Shown here in pieces: positions 25,027 to 33,404 of a stretch of 64,000 bases of DNA. Below the pieces are notes generated by a model that saw only the letters and a program-made list of their open reading frames with translations, was not told the origin of the DNA and ran no database searches. Each line of letters starts with the position of its first letter. Position 1 is the first letter of the stretch. Position numbers and translations under genes: made by a program. Source of the DNA: JBBRYW01 sp038253945 (GTDB taxonomy: Bacteria > Actinomycetota > Thermoleophilia > Gaiellales > Gaiellaceae); the NCBI GenBank assembly GCA_038253945.1, contig JBBSGR010000009.1:34150-98149 (forward strand), written 5' to 3'.

Positions 25027-25988
25027 GCGCCCCGGTCGTACGCGAGCGTTGCCGCGCCGACGACTCCGACCTGGTCGCCGAGGGCGGAGAGGACGATCTC
25101 CGCCGCCTGCCCCGCGGGCCCCATCGCGGCGGCACGGACCAGCTGACGGACCGGGGCGACGAGCTGCTCGCCGGCCTTTGTCACCCCGCCCCCGAGAACG
25201 ACCCGCTCAGGCTCGAAGAGGTTCACGATCGAGGTCAATCCGCAGGCGAGGGCCTCGATCGTCTCGTCCCAGACGGAACGGGCGAGGGGATCGCCAGCCT
25301 TCGCCGCCGCCGCGACGTCGGCCGCCGCCGGGTCCGCGGGAAGCGAGCTCGACGCGTCGCCGTCCGCCGCCGCCTCCCGGGCGCGCTCTGCGATCGACGT
25401 CCCCGACACGTATGCCTCGAGGCAGCCGCGGCGACCGCAGCCGCGACAGCCGCGCCCTCGCCAGTCGACCGTGACGTGGCCCAGCTCGCCGCCGTTTCCG
25501 GCGGCTCCGCGGTACAGGCGGCCGTCGATCACCACGCCTCCGCCGACCCCCGTCGAGAGCGTCAGATAGACCATGTTCCGGGTGCCTGCTCCTGCACCGA
25601 AGCGATGCTCGCCCGCGGCGGCTGCGGTGGCGTCGTTGTCGAGTGCGGCGGGACGGTCGTACACCTGCTGGGCCAGCTCGGCGACCGGCAGATTACGCCA
25701 CCGGGGCAGGTGCGGCGGGCAGAGGACGACCCCACGCTCCGGATCGAGCGGACCGCCGCAGCCGATGCCGACGGCCCGGATCTCCGACCAACCGAGCCCC
25801 GAGTCCGCGACCGCCCGGCGACCGAGCTCCCACAGGCGCTCGAGATCTGCCTCGGGGCTCTGTCCGGCGCGGGTAGGCGTGACGAGGAACGAGCGCAGAA
25901 CGCCCACTCGGTCGACCACGCCCGCGGCGAGCTTCGTCCCGCCAATGTCGAACGCTAGTACGGCGCCGTCTCCGCTTGCGGCCTTCAT
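25023..25988 (-). CDS. ROK-family sugar kinase
   Basis: This 321-residue protein has the ATP-binding AFDIGGTKLAAGVVD, the catalytic Asp region LDNDATAAA, GGGVVIDGRLYRGA and the ROK zinc motif CRGCGRRGCLEAYVSG. It lacks the N-terminal winged helix of ROK repressors, so it is an enzyme. It probably phosphorylates glucose or mannose released by the downstream glycosidases. It is separated from the permease gene by ~65 bp holding a strong hairpin, so expression of the hydrolase block may be reduced relative to the transporter. Confidence 0.92.
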   Translation of the reverse strand: MKAASGDGAVLAFDIGGTKLAAGVVDRVGVLRSFLVTPTRAGQSPEADLERLWELGRRAVADSGLGWSEIRAVGIGCGGPLDPERGVVLCPPHLPRWRNLPVAELAQQVYDRPAALDNDATAAAAGEHRFGAGAGTRNMVYLTLSTGVGGGVVIDGRLYRGAAGNGGELGHVTVDWRGRGCRGCGRRGCLEAYVSGTSIAERAREAAADGDASSSLPADPAAADVAAAAKAGDPLARSVWDETIEALACGLTSIVNLFEPERVVLGGGVTKAGEQLVAPVRQLVRAAAMGPAGQAAEIVLSALGDQVGVVGAATLAYDRGA

Positions 25989-26010
25989 TGCGGCGAGGCT
26001 AGACGAATCT

Positions 26011-26052
26011 CCGCCGAAAGTGCGTCGCGTCAGCGCGTCGCACTTTCGGCGG
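26011..26052 (-). terminator. Large hairpin between the importer genes and the ROK-GH38 block
   Basis: A perfect 14-bp inverted repeat (CCGCCGAAAGTGCG / CGCACTTTCGGCGG), with an inner CGCG/CGCG stem after one mismatch, directly follows the permease stop at 26054. No T-run follows. It may be an attenuator or an mRNA-stabilising stem inside the operon. Confidence 0.65.
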
Positions 26053-26053
26053 C

Positions 26054-26974
26054 TCAGCCCTTGCGGCCCTGGGTGGCGATGCCTTCGATGAAGTACCGCT
26101 GGCCGAGGAAGAAGATGACGATCATCGGGAGCGTCGAGATCACCATCGCGGCGACGACGAGCTGGTAGTCGCCGCTGCCGCCGGCTGACGGCGCGTACTG
26201 ACCGAGCAACGCGTACAGGCCACGAGGGATCGTGAAGGCGTGATCGTCTCGCAGGTAGATGAGCGGCCGGATCAGGTCGTTCCAGCTCGCCTGCAGCTCG
26301 AAGATGAACGTGACGATCAGGGCAGGCTTCGCCAGCGGGAGCGCGATCCGCCAGAACATCGTGAAGTAGTTGTCGCCGTCCATGCGGGCCGCCTCGAAGA
26401 GCTCCCGCGGGATGCCGAGGAAGAACTGGCGCTGGAGGAAGATGTAGAAGGCGCTACCGAAGAGGTTGCCCATCCAGAGCGGGTACTGCGTATTGGCGAG
26501 CCCGATGTGCCTCCAGATCAGGTACACCGGCACCATCGTCACCGCGCCCGGGAGCATCATCGTCCCGAGCACGCAGCCGAACATCAGATTCCTCAAGGGG
26601 AAGCGGAAGTAGGCGAAGGCGAAGGCCACGATGGCGCTCGAGAAGGTCACCGCCAGCGCCGCGAGCACACCGATGTAGACGCTGTTCAGGAACCAGGTGA
26701 ACATCGGCGCGGCATGCCAGACGTCGGAGTAGTTGGAGAAGTGCCAGTGCGTCGGGATCAGCTTGTTGTCGAAGACGTTCGCGCGCGGCTTGAGCGAGGC
26801 GCTCACGACCCAAAGGAAGGGATAGAGGAAGATGACGCTGAGGCCGACGAGCGTCGCCAGGTAGGCAAGACGCTTGACCGGCCCGGCAGTCGGGACCCAC
26901 CTCTGACCGCCGGGAACGAGCGGCGGCGCCGGGACGAGGGGCGTGGTCGTGAGCGGACTCGGAGCCTCGCTCAT
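26054..26974 (-). CDS. Carbohydrate ABC importer permease (MalG-like)
   Basis: This 306-residue membrane protein has about six helices and the cytoplasmic EAA loop EAARMDGDNYFTMFWRIALP, which contacts the ATPase. A ~35-residue Pro-rich N-terminal extension precedes the first helix. ATG 26974 is chosen because it coincides with the ATGA ending the preceding coupling element; an ATG 33 nt upstream is open but would ignore this. It partners with the permease at 27141-28109, the binding protein at 28134-29480 and probably the ATPase at 33405-34574. Confidence 0.92.
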   Translation of the reverse strand: MSEAPSPLTTTPLVPAPPLVPGGQRWVPTAGPVKRLAYLATLVGLSVIFLYPFLWVVSASLKPRANVFDNKLIPTHWHFSNYSDVWHAAPMFTWFLNSVYIGVLAALAVTFSSAIVAFAFAYFRFPLRNLMFGCVLGTMMLPGAVTMVPVYLIWRHIGLANTQYPLWMGNLFGSAFYIFLQRQFFLGIPRELFEAARMDGDNYFTMFWRIALPLAKPALIVTFIFELQASWNDLIRPLIYLRDDHAFTIPRGLYALLGQYAPSAGGSGDYQLVVAAMVISTLPMIVIFFLGQRYFIEGIATQGRKG

Positions 26975-27144
26975 TCCTTCACCATCTCTGTCCGAGCCGC
27001 TCTGCAAGGTGCGGCGGTGCTCTTGGCGCCCGCTCGGGGACGGCCAGCGTTGCTAGCTCTCCGAGAGCCACCATGAGTCCCGCCGCTCCGAGCGGGCCGA
27101 GGGCGCTCGACCGGCCGGCCACACCGGACACGTAGCGTGGTCAT
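26971..27144 (-). repeat. Diverged, longer stop/start coupling element (57-codon micro-ORF)
   Basis: It opens with ATGACCACGCTACGTGTCCG on the minus strand, on the stop of permease 1, so its origin is the same as the 86-bp units. The rest is diverged and lengthened. The micro-ORF is 57 codons, still without an internal stop, and its TGA overlaps the ATG of permease 2. The ATG-to-ATG distance is 170 bp, which like 86 is 2 mod 3. GAAGGA precedes the final ATG. Retention of frame despite divergence suggests selection for coupling. Confidence 0.82.
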
Positions 27145-28109
27145 CGGTTCGCCTCGTAGTAGACGAAGCGGCGGCTGACGGTGATCTGTACGGCGGTGAT
27201 GACGGCGATGATGGCGAACAGGCCCCACGCTAGCGCGGAGGCGTAGCCGAGATGGAAGAAGACGAACGCCTCCTGGAACAGGTAGATGACCGTGAAGCGG
27301 GCGGCGTCGGGACCGCCGGACGAGCCTCCCGCGACGCCTTCGTTGAAGAACGCCGTGTAGACCTCGTCGAAGGTCTGCAGGCTGTTGATCGTCAGGACGA
27401 TGAAGGTGAAGAACAGCGCCGGGCTGATCATCGGCAGCGTGACGTCGCGGAAGCGACGCCAGTTCGAGGCGCCATCCATCGACGCCGCCTCGTAGAGCTG
27501 CCGCGGCACCCCTTTGATCGCCGCCAGGTAGATGATCACGTTCGTCCCCACGGCCCAGAGGCTCATGATCACCAGCCCGGGCTTCACCCAGTGCGGGTCG
27601 GTCGTCCAGAACGGGCCGGGCACGTGGATCACCGCGAGCGCTCGGTTGATCAGCCCCACGGAGCCGTTGAAGAGGAGCAGGAAGAGGACTCCGACCGCGA
27701 CCTTCGGCGTCATCACCGGCAGGTAGAAGATCGTGCGGAAGATGCCGCCGGAGCGCTCGCCCACGCGAGCCAGCAGCATCGCGAGCCCGAGCGAGACGAG
27801 CATGACGCCCGGGACGTGCCAGACGGTGTAGATGAGGGTGTTCCGAAGGGCGCCAGTGACCTTCGGGTCGTGAACCATGTCGTGGTAGTTCTGGAGGCCG
27901 ACGCCGTGCGTGGGGCTGATGATGCTGTAGTCCGTGAACGAGAGGATCAGGCTCGCGACCATCGGCCCCGCCGTGAGGACGACGAAGCCGAAGATCCACG
28001 GGCTCAGGAACGTGTAGGCGGTCCAGGTCTCAGGCTTTCTGAAGCCCGATGCCCAGCGCCGGACCCTCCCGCGAGGGCCCGGCGCGTAGCTGGTGGCGGC
28101 GGCGGCCAC
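27141..28109 (-). CDS. Carbohydrate ABC importer permease (MalF-like)
   Basis: This 322-residue membrane protein starts at GTG 28109. It has six helices, beginning with the segment around WIFGFVVLTAGPMVASLILS, and an EAA loop YEAASMDGASNWRRFRDVTLP. It is the first membrane subunit of a CUT1-type sugar importer and lies 24 bp after the binding-protein gene. Its stop is inside ATGA, the start of a diverged coupling element before the second permease. The sugar is not known; the nearby GH38, GH1 and GH36-like enzymes suggest oligosaccharides. Confidence 0.93.
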   Translation of the reverse strand: MAAAATSYAPGPRGRVRRWASGFRKPETWTAYTFLSPWIFGFVVLTAGPMVASLILSFTDYSIISPTHGVGLQNYHDMVHDPKVTGALRNTLIYTVWHVPGVMLVSLGLAMLLARVGERSGGIFRTIFYLPVMTPKVAVGVLFLLLFNGSVGLINRALAVIHVPGPFWTTDPHWVKPGLVIMSLWAVGTNVIIYLAAIKGVPRQLYEAASMDGASNWRRFRDVTLPMISPALFFTFIVLTINSLQTFDEVYTAFFNEGVAGGSSGGPDAARFTVIYLFQEAFVFFHLGYASALAWGLFAIIAVITAVQITVSRRFVYYEANR

Positions 28110-28133
28110 GTCGGTGCTACCGAGCGGACGTCG

Positions 28134-29480
28134 CTACTTCGCCTTGTTGATCGCAGTCTGGGCTTCCTTCTGCCCCTGATTCAGCGCGGCTTTCACCGAC
28201 TGCGACCCCGCGAGCACCCGGCCGACGGCGTCCGTCCAGGCCGTTTTGAACTCGGCGCTCGCCGGCGAGGCGGGAATGTAGAACGAGTACTTCTCGACCC
28301 CCTGAACGGTCTTCACGCCCTCATCGAAGTACTTGTTGATCGGGGTGTAGGTGGTCTTGTAGATCTGCGCGTCCGCCACGGCGTTCGCGGTCGAGAGGGG
28401 TGTGTACACGTCATGGGCGGCCTTGCGGGCCGCGGCACGGTTCTTCGCGGCGACCAGCCAGGTGGACGGCTTGGTCATCGTCTTCATCCAGAGGCACGCG
28501 TCCTTGGCATTCTTCGAGCCCTTGGGGATGGCCCAGGCGCTTCCCGTCTCATAGTTGATCGGCTTGCCCTTCCTCGTCCGGAACGGCAGCGCAGAGATGT
28601 GGACTTGCGGCGAGGTCCTCGCCAGGACGGCGTAGTAGAAGTCCTCGATCGGGAAGGCGCCTAGCTGATCCTTCGCGTACTGGTTGCCGGCGCCGAAGAA
28701 GTCGAACGTGTCGCGGAAGGACTTGAACTTGCCCCAGCCGCCCTGGAGATTGATCAGGCTGACCGCGTACTGAAGCGCTTGGATCGCTTTCGGGCTGTTC
28801 AACTGGGCGTGCAGCCCGTCCTTGCTGATGATGTCCACGCCGTTCGCCTTCGCCCAGAGTGGGAAGAACTCCGGCAGCTTCGGGTCGAACCCGATGCGCG
28901 TCACCTTTCCGCCCTCGATCTTCACCAGTTTCTTCGTCGCCTGCTTCAACGTCTTCCAGTCCTTCGTGTTCAGGTCGGCGAGCTTGACCTTGCTCTCCTT
29001 CAGCACGTCGTTGTTCGCGATGATCGTGCGGACGGAGTAGAACTCGGGGATTCCGTAGAGCTTGCCCTTGTAGGTCACTTCTTTCAGGGCGGCTTGTCGG
29101 TACTGCTTCGTGTTGATCTTCTCGCTCTTCACGCACGACGTGAGCGGGACGAACGCACCCTTCGCTGCGTAGGTACCGACCTTTTGCCGATCGATGTAGA
29201 CGAGGTCGGGCGGATCTCCGCCCGCGAGTGCCGCCAGGAACTGCTGGTCGTTGAATCCGCCGTTCGGGTTCTTGACATTCGTCGAGCCGAGCGCCTTGAC
29301 GGCGATCGCGGTACGGGACTTGGCGACGTCGTCGCCCGTGCCGAATCCCATGATGGTGAGGGTGTCAGCCTTCGACGAGCTGCTTCTCGCACTCGCGTGC
29401 TGGCTGACGCTTCCGGCCACGATCGCCGCGACCGCGGCAATCATGCCGATCAAAAAGACGCGCTTCCACGAGCTTGACAT
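28134..29480 (-). CDS. Extracellular sugar-binding protein of the ABC importer
   Basis: This 448-residue protein has a strong Shine-Dalgarno (GGAGGAGG) before ATG 29480. Its signal peptide (VFLIGMIAAVAAIVAGSVS, then HASA) has no lipobox Cys, unusual for a Gram-positive-type binding protein; it may be held by a retained signal anchor or released. The mature part has the family-1 solute-binding layout (LTIMGFG, GGDPPDLVYID, GSAWAIPKGSKN... CLWMK). It is the first gene of the importer operon and probably the most highly expressed. Confidence 0.92.
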   Translation of the reverse strand: MSSSWKRVFLIGMIAAVAAIVAGSVSQHASARSSSSKADTLTIMGFGTGDDVAKSRTAIAVKALGSTNVKNPNGGFNDQQFLAALAGGDPPDLVYIDRQKVGTYAAKGAFVPLTSCVKSEKINTKQYRQAALKEVTYKGKLYGIPEFYSVRTIIANNDVLKESKVKLADLNTKDWKTLKQATKKLVKIEGGKVTRIGFDPKLPEFFPLWAKANGVDIISKDGLHAQLNSPKAIQALQYAVSLINLQGGWGKFKSFRDTFDFFGAGNQYAKDQLGAFPIEDFYYAVLARTSPQVHISALPFRTRKGKPINYETGSAWAIPKGSKNAKDACLWMKTMTKPSTWLVAAKNRAAARKAAHDVYTPLSTANAVADAQIYKTTYTPINKYFDEGVKTVQGVEKYSFYIPASPASAEFKTAWTDAVGRVLAGSQSVKAALNQGQKEAQTAINKAK

Positions 29481-29541
29481 CTAGGCCCTCCTCCGGGGTC
29501 GAGGTACGCGCCCGCATGGCTGCCCAGGACCCATGGCTAGT

Positions 29542-29562
29542 GGGCCGGAATTTACCCGGCCC
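29542..29562 (-). terminator. Inverted repeat between the GH36-like gene and the binding-protein gene
   Basis: GGGCCGG and CCGGCCC flank a 7-nt A/T-rich loop. The element lies ~80 bp beyond the stop of the GH36-like gene and ~60 bp before the binding-protein start. It could be the terminator of the former or an operator of the latter. Confidence 0.45.
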
Positions 29563-29642
29563 GAGAAGATCGCATGACTGCCACATCTTCCTCGCCATCT
29601 GGGCCGTCGAGTAAACGTGCGCAACTGAGGCGGGCCCGGCGG

Positions 29643-31409
29643 CTATGCCCGGGCGCGGGCCTCCCACCTCTCCCAGCTTCGGCGCAGGGCCTCGTAGTCG
29701 CCGGGCTCCATGCTCTCGCCTGTGAGGTCGAAGTGCGTCGCGTAGTAGAGAGAAGGCACCCCGAGCTCCGGCTTCAGCTCGAGGTACTCGCGCCAGGCGG
29801 CGCGGTCCGGGACGCACCAGTCGTCGGTGTCGACGAGGAGCTCCGGGCACGCCGCGCGGACGATCTCGGCGCGGTAGCGCATCTGCGGCCCGATAGGCGT
29901 CAGCGGACCCGGATCGTCCAAGCGGAGCATGTCGTTCAGCCGAACCATGTCGGTGACGTCGACGAAGGCAGGATGCGGGGTATGAGTGATCACGAGAGCG
30001 TCGGGCTTCACCTGCTTCGCCGCGGCGTACACGACCTCGAGGAGCTCGTGCAGCAGGGCGATCCCCCAGCCGGGTCCGTGGCTCGAAAGAGCCCGCCCGC
30101 TCGGGGAAGCACCGGTGAAATCGATCTTGAGGCCGTCGGCATCCTGCCCGTCGGCACCGAGCATCCCGGCAAGCACTTGCCGCAGCGCGTCGCGCGCTGA
30201 CGGGTTGGTCGGGTCGAGGGCGATTGGCGCCCCGTCGGGGTTGCAGATGCAGAGGTCGGCCGGCAGGCCCTCCGGGTCCCAGGCCTTCCACCACAGGAGC
30301 ACGTGCTGGCCGCGGGTCCGGCGCTCCGCGACCCAGCCCTTCAGATCGGGCCACTTGTCGGGGTCCGGGAAGCACGTGCCGTACTCCTGCTGCCACTTGT
30401 CGTCGACGATCACCGTGCCGGGGACGATCCCCTGCCGCTCGAGGTGGTCGAGAAAGCCGTCGTAGCTCGCCTGGGTGCTGAGCTCAGGGGCCCGGCGGCC
30501 GGTGGTTCGCGCGAGGTGGCACTGCGCGCCCCACCCGCAGAAGATGGGCGCGCTCCACCACCTGGGCGTGACGCGCCGGCGGGGCGCAGGAGCGGCACCG
30601 CGCGCGGAGAGGTCGCTTCGGTGACGGCGAAGCCCCGCGTAGGGATGCGGCAAGCCCGGAGTCAGGACGATCGCCGGCGCGTGGAACTCGCCGTCGACGG
30701 GCGTGTGCCCCTCGTAGTCGAGCCGAAGGCTGAATGCCTGGTCGGCCGGCTCGTACGCGAGCTGCACGAAGGTGAGAGCGGAGGCCGAAGCGGCGAGCGT
30801 CAGGCCGATCCAGCCTTCGTCGACTGGGTCTACTGGATCCACCAGCCCCTCCGCGGTGTTGAGCGCCAGGTACAGCGGGGCCGGCGTGAAGAACCAGTGT
30901 CCGCGTCCGGGCGCCGAATCGCCCGCGACGCCGATCACGGCCGGCTCGCTCGCCGAGCGGAGCAGCCGGCGCGGATCGCCGGGATTCGGCGAGAAGAGCG
31001 TACGGAAGCTCGATCCGCTCGGCAGGAAGCCGGTGCCGCTGCCGCGGAGCAGCGACCTACCCCCGAGCAGGTGAACATCCGTCAGCCGGCCGCCGCCGCT
31101 GACGCTCGCCCGGATCTCGATCGTCTCCTCGGCGCAGACGAGGGTGAGCAGGCCACGCTGCCAGCGGGTCGAGCGTCGCTCGATCTCGATCGAGGGGCTC
31201 GTTCCCTCGAGGGCGCGCGGCGCGCCGACCCACAGCGTCTCATCCGGCCCTTCGACCGAGTCGAAAGCCGTCAGGAGTCGCAGCGAGGCCCAGTGACGCC
31301 CTTCGGGCGAGGAGAGGGTCGCCAGCATGCCGTCGTGCGCGACGCGCAACCGGTACCTGCTGGAGTCGACGGCGAGGCCCCCGCCACCGTGGGCTCTGAG
31401 GGCGGTCAC
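29643..31409 (-). CDS. GH36-like glycoside hydrolase
   Basis: The protein is 588 residues from GTG 31409. An N-terminal beta-sandwich (to about 270) is followed by a TIM barrel with FCGWGAQCHL, TVIVDDKWQQEYG, VLLWWKAWDPEG, GLKIDFTG (candidate nucleophile Asp) and ELLVDTDDWC. This order matches GH36/GH31-clan alpha-galactosidase-like enzymes, but I cannot fix the exact family or sugar. No signal peptide is seen. Its GTG overlaps the stop of the metallo-beta-lactamase gene (GTGA), so it is translated with it. It is the last gene before the importer operon. Confidence 0.78.
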   Translation of the reverse strand: MTALRAHGGGGLAVDSSRYRLRVAHDGMLATLSSPEGRHWASLRLLTAFDSVEGPDETLWVGAPRALEGTSPSIEIERRSTRWQRGLLTLVCAEETIEIRASVSGGGRLTDVHLLGGRSLLRGSGTGFLPSGSSFRTLFSPNPGDPRRLLRSASEPAVIGVAGDSAPGRGHWFFTPAPLYLALNTAEGLVDPVDPVDEGWIGLTLAASASALTFVQLAYEPADQAFSLRLDYEGHTPVDGEFHAPAIVLTPGLPHPYAGLRRHRSDLSARGAAPAPRRRVTPRWWSAPIFCGWGAQCHLARTTGRRAPELSTQASYDGFLDHLERQGIVPGTVIVDDKWQQEYGTCFPDPDKWPDLKGWVAERRTRGQHVLLWWKAWDPEGLPADLCICNPDGAPIALDPTNPSARDALRQVLAGMLGADGQDADGLKIDFTGASPSGRALSSHGPGWGIALLHELLEVVYAAAKQVKPDALVITHTPHPAFVDVTDMVRLNDMLRLDDPGPLTPIGPQMRYRAEIVRAACPELLVDTDDWCVPDRAAWREYLELKPELGVPSLYYATHFDLTGESMEPGDYEALRRSWERWEARARA

Positions 31410-33250
31410 TCCACGTTCACCAGCGCCTCGGCCTGCTGTCCGAACCGGACCTCGCCGACGGTCAGGTCTGCTGCGATACGCGCCCGCGGGACCGGCATGC
31501 CGTCGGGCCGGACCCGGAAGGGAATCGTGGCCTCGCCGTGCGAGTCCAGCTGCACGTCCCGCTGGATCGGCTCGGCTGACCATCCTGGCGGCACGACGAA
31601 CCGGACCGACGCGACGTCCGGACGGTCGAACGGGTTGCGAATGGTGATCTCGAGCTCGAGCCCTTGGCCGGAGCGCACCGTCGACCGGTAGGGCTCGATC
31701 CGGGCGCCGAAGCCCTCCGCGCCGAAGTCGACGTCCTCGACGGGGAGGAGCTCGCGGTGCAGCTCGGCCAGCCGCTTGCCGTCGGTGAGGAGCTTCTGTA
31801 GGTACTTCTCGGTGACCTGACGCGCCGGGAAGTGCCCGCTGATCAGCATATCCGGCCTGAGCGAGAGGTACAGCTCGGCGCTCCGCGTGAAGTCGTCGTA
31901 GCGGAATCGGTTGCGGTACTGGTAGTTGAGAACGGATGGTGCGTCCGCGCTCGCCCCGTCGCTCTGCTGGTCTCCCGTGGCGAGTATCCGGCGTCCGTCT
32001 GCCTCGAACAGGATCGCGGCGGCGTAGAGGCTGTGACCGGGGAGCGGGAAGGCCGTGAGCTCGTACTCTCGCCAGCCGACCGGCGTCGCCGCAGCGAGCG
32101 ACCGGTCCACGCGTATCGGGTCGTACCAGAGGCAGGGGAGGTCGTAGCGCCACGGCTCCTGGAGCACCGGCGTGACGTTCTCGGGCGACCACACCTCAGT
32201 GCCTTCGACCTCCCGCAGCAGATTGAAGCCGGCGACATGGTCATCGTGGTAGTGGGTGGGGACGACGACCTCGATGCGATCGACGCCGTAGTCACGGCGG
32301 AGCGACGCGAGGGAGGCTAGAAGCGGCCGTCGCGCGGAACGGTCGCTGCCGGGCGGAAGTCCCGTCGTCATGTCGTAGCCGTAGTCGATCAGCAGGGCCG
32401 ATCCCGAGTCGGAGAGCAGCGCCCACGTCGTGGCCAGGCTCGTGCGGTTCATCAGGACGTGTGACGTGAGCGGCTCCCAGGGTCGCCGCGACCAGTCGTC
32501 GAGGTCCCAGGCCAGACCCTGCCTCATATCGAGCAGCTGCTGCAGGCGCCGGCGCACGAGCGGGATCGCGGTGCGAGGATCGTCGATCGGGTCGCCGTGC
32601 GAGGGGAGCAGCACATCGGGACCGTAGTCACGCAGCACGTCGCACGAGATGATCGTGGCGGCCTGTCCCTCCACGCCCGTGTACGTCCACTGCGTTGCGG
32701 CGAGCGACCAGACTTTGCCGGGGCCGTACAGCAGGTCACCGGTGAACGCCAGCCGGCGCCCGGCGCTGTCGAGGATGTAGGTGACGGAGCCGACGGTGTG
32801 GCCTGGTGTCGGCAGCGCCAGGAGCTCGAAGTCGCCGTAACGCCGAAAGCGGTACTCCGAGACCGTGCCGGAAATCGGGACAGACTGCAAGAGCGAGAAC
32901 CGGTCTTGGCGCAGGTCGTAGTCGTTGTCGAGCGGGCGCCGCAGCCAGTGCCGGTCGACGCCTGCCACCAGATCCTGCTCGACGGGCGGTACCCAGACGC
33001 GAGCCCCAGCGGCCGCGGCCCGGTGCAGCCCCTGCACCTGGTCGCGGTGGTGGTGCGTGACCAGCACGTCCGTGACGCGGTCGATCCCGAGGTCGGCGAG
33101 GCAGTCCAGAACGGCACCGCTGCCGAAGTCGATCAGGGTCGCCTCCCAGCCGGATCTGAGGATGTAGACGTTGCAGGTGTCTCTGACGCAGAAGACGTCA
33201 GGGAGCAGGGGCTGAGGCGTGCCGGAGTTCGTCGAGACTGGGTCTTGCAA
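31406..33250 (-). CDS. Double metallo-beta-lactamase-fold hydrolase
   Basis: This 614-residue protein has two MBL modules in tandem. The first (about 20-230) has THHHRDQ, in which the last His of HxHxDH is replaced by Gln, and LPSHGDP. The second (about 270-480) has the complete PTHYHDDHVAG and ISGHFPARQ. A C-terminal beta domain (about 500-614) follows. Only the second site looks able to bind two metals in the standard way. The substrate is unknown; by context it may hydrolyse a lactone or ester formed during sugar oxidation. It starts at TTG 33250 with a weak ribosome site. Confidence 0.78.
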   Translation of the reverse strand: MQDPVSTNSGTPQPLLPDVFCVRDTCNVYILRSGWEATLIDFGSGAVLDCLADLGIDRVTDVLVTHHHRDQVQGLHRAAAAGARVWVPPVEQDLVAGVDRHWLRRPLDNDYDLRQDRFSLLQSVPISGTVSEYRFRRYGDFELLALPTPGHTVGSVTYILDSAGRRLAFTGDLLYGPGKVWSLAATQWTYTGVEGQAATIISCDVLRDYGPDVLLPSHGDPIDDPRTAIPLVRRRLQQLLDMRQGLAWDLDDWSRRPWEPLTSHVLMNRTSLATTWALLSDSGSALLIDYGYDMTTGLPPGSDRSARRPLLASLASLRRDYGVDRIEVVVPTHYHDDHVAGFNLLREVEGTEVWSPENVTPVLQEPWRYDLPCLWYDPIRVDRSLAAATPVGWREYELTAFPLPGHSLYAAAILFEADGRRILATGDQQSDGASADAPSVLNYQYRNRFRYDDFTRSAELYLSLRPDMLISGHFPARQVTEKYLQKLLTDGKRLAELHRELLPVEDVDFGAEGFGARIEPYRSTVRSGQGLELEITIRNPFDRPDVASVRFVVPPGWSAEPIQRDVQLDSHGEATIPFRVRPDGMPVPRARIAADLTVGEVRFGQQAEALVNVE

Positions 33251-33404
33251 GGTCGTTCCGCTTGGTGTCCTGATGATCCTGATCTGCTCGCCGGACGGAG
33301 CCCGCGGGAGGACACCCGCAACGTAGCTGCTGCTCCCGCCGCAGCGCAGGCTCGAATTGGCTGCTCACGCGCGGTTCGCGTGGGGCGTAAGCTCTCGCCG
33401 AGGT

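Noticed and set aside
31395..31412. GTGACCGCCCTC at the GH36-like start as another copy of the coupling unit
   Set aside because: Only a short partial resemblance to the unit's first bases; the frame simply continues into the enzyme and no 86-bp spacing exists.
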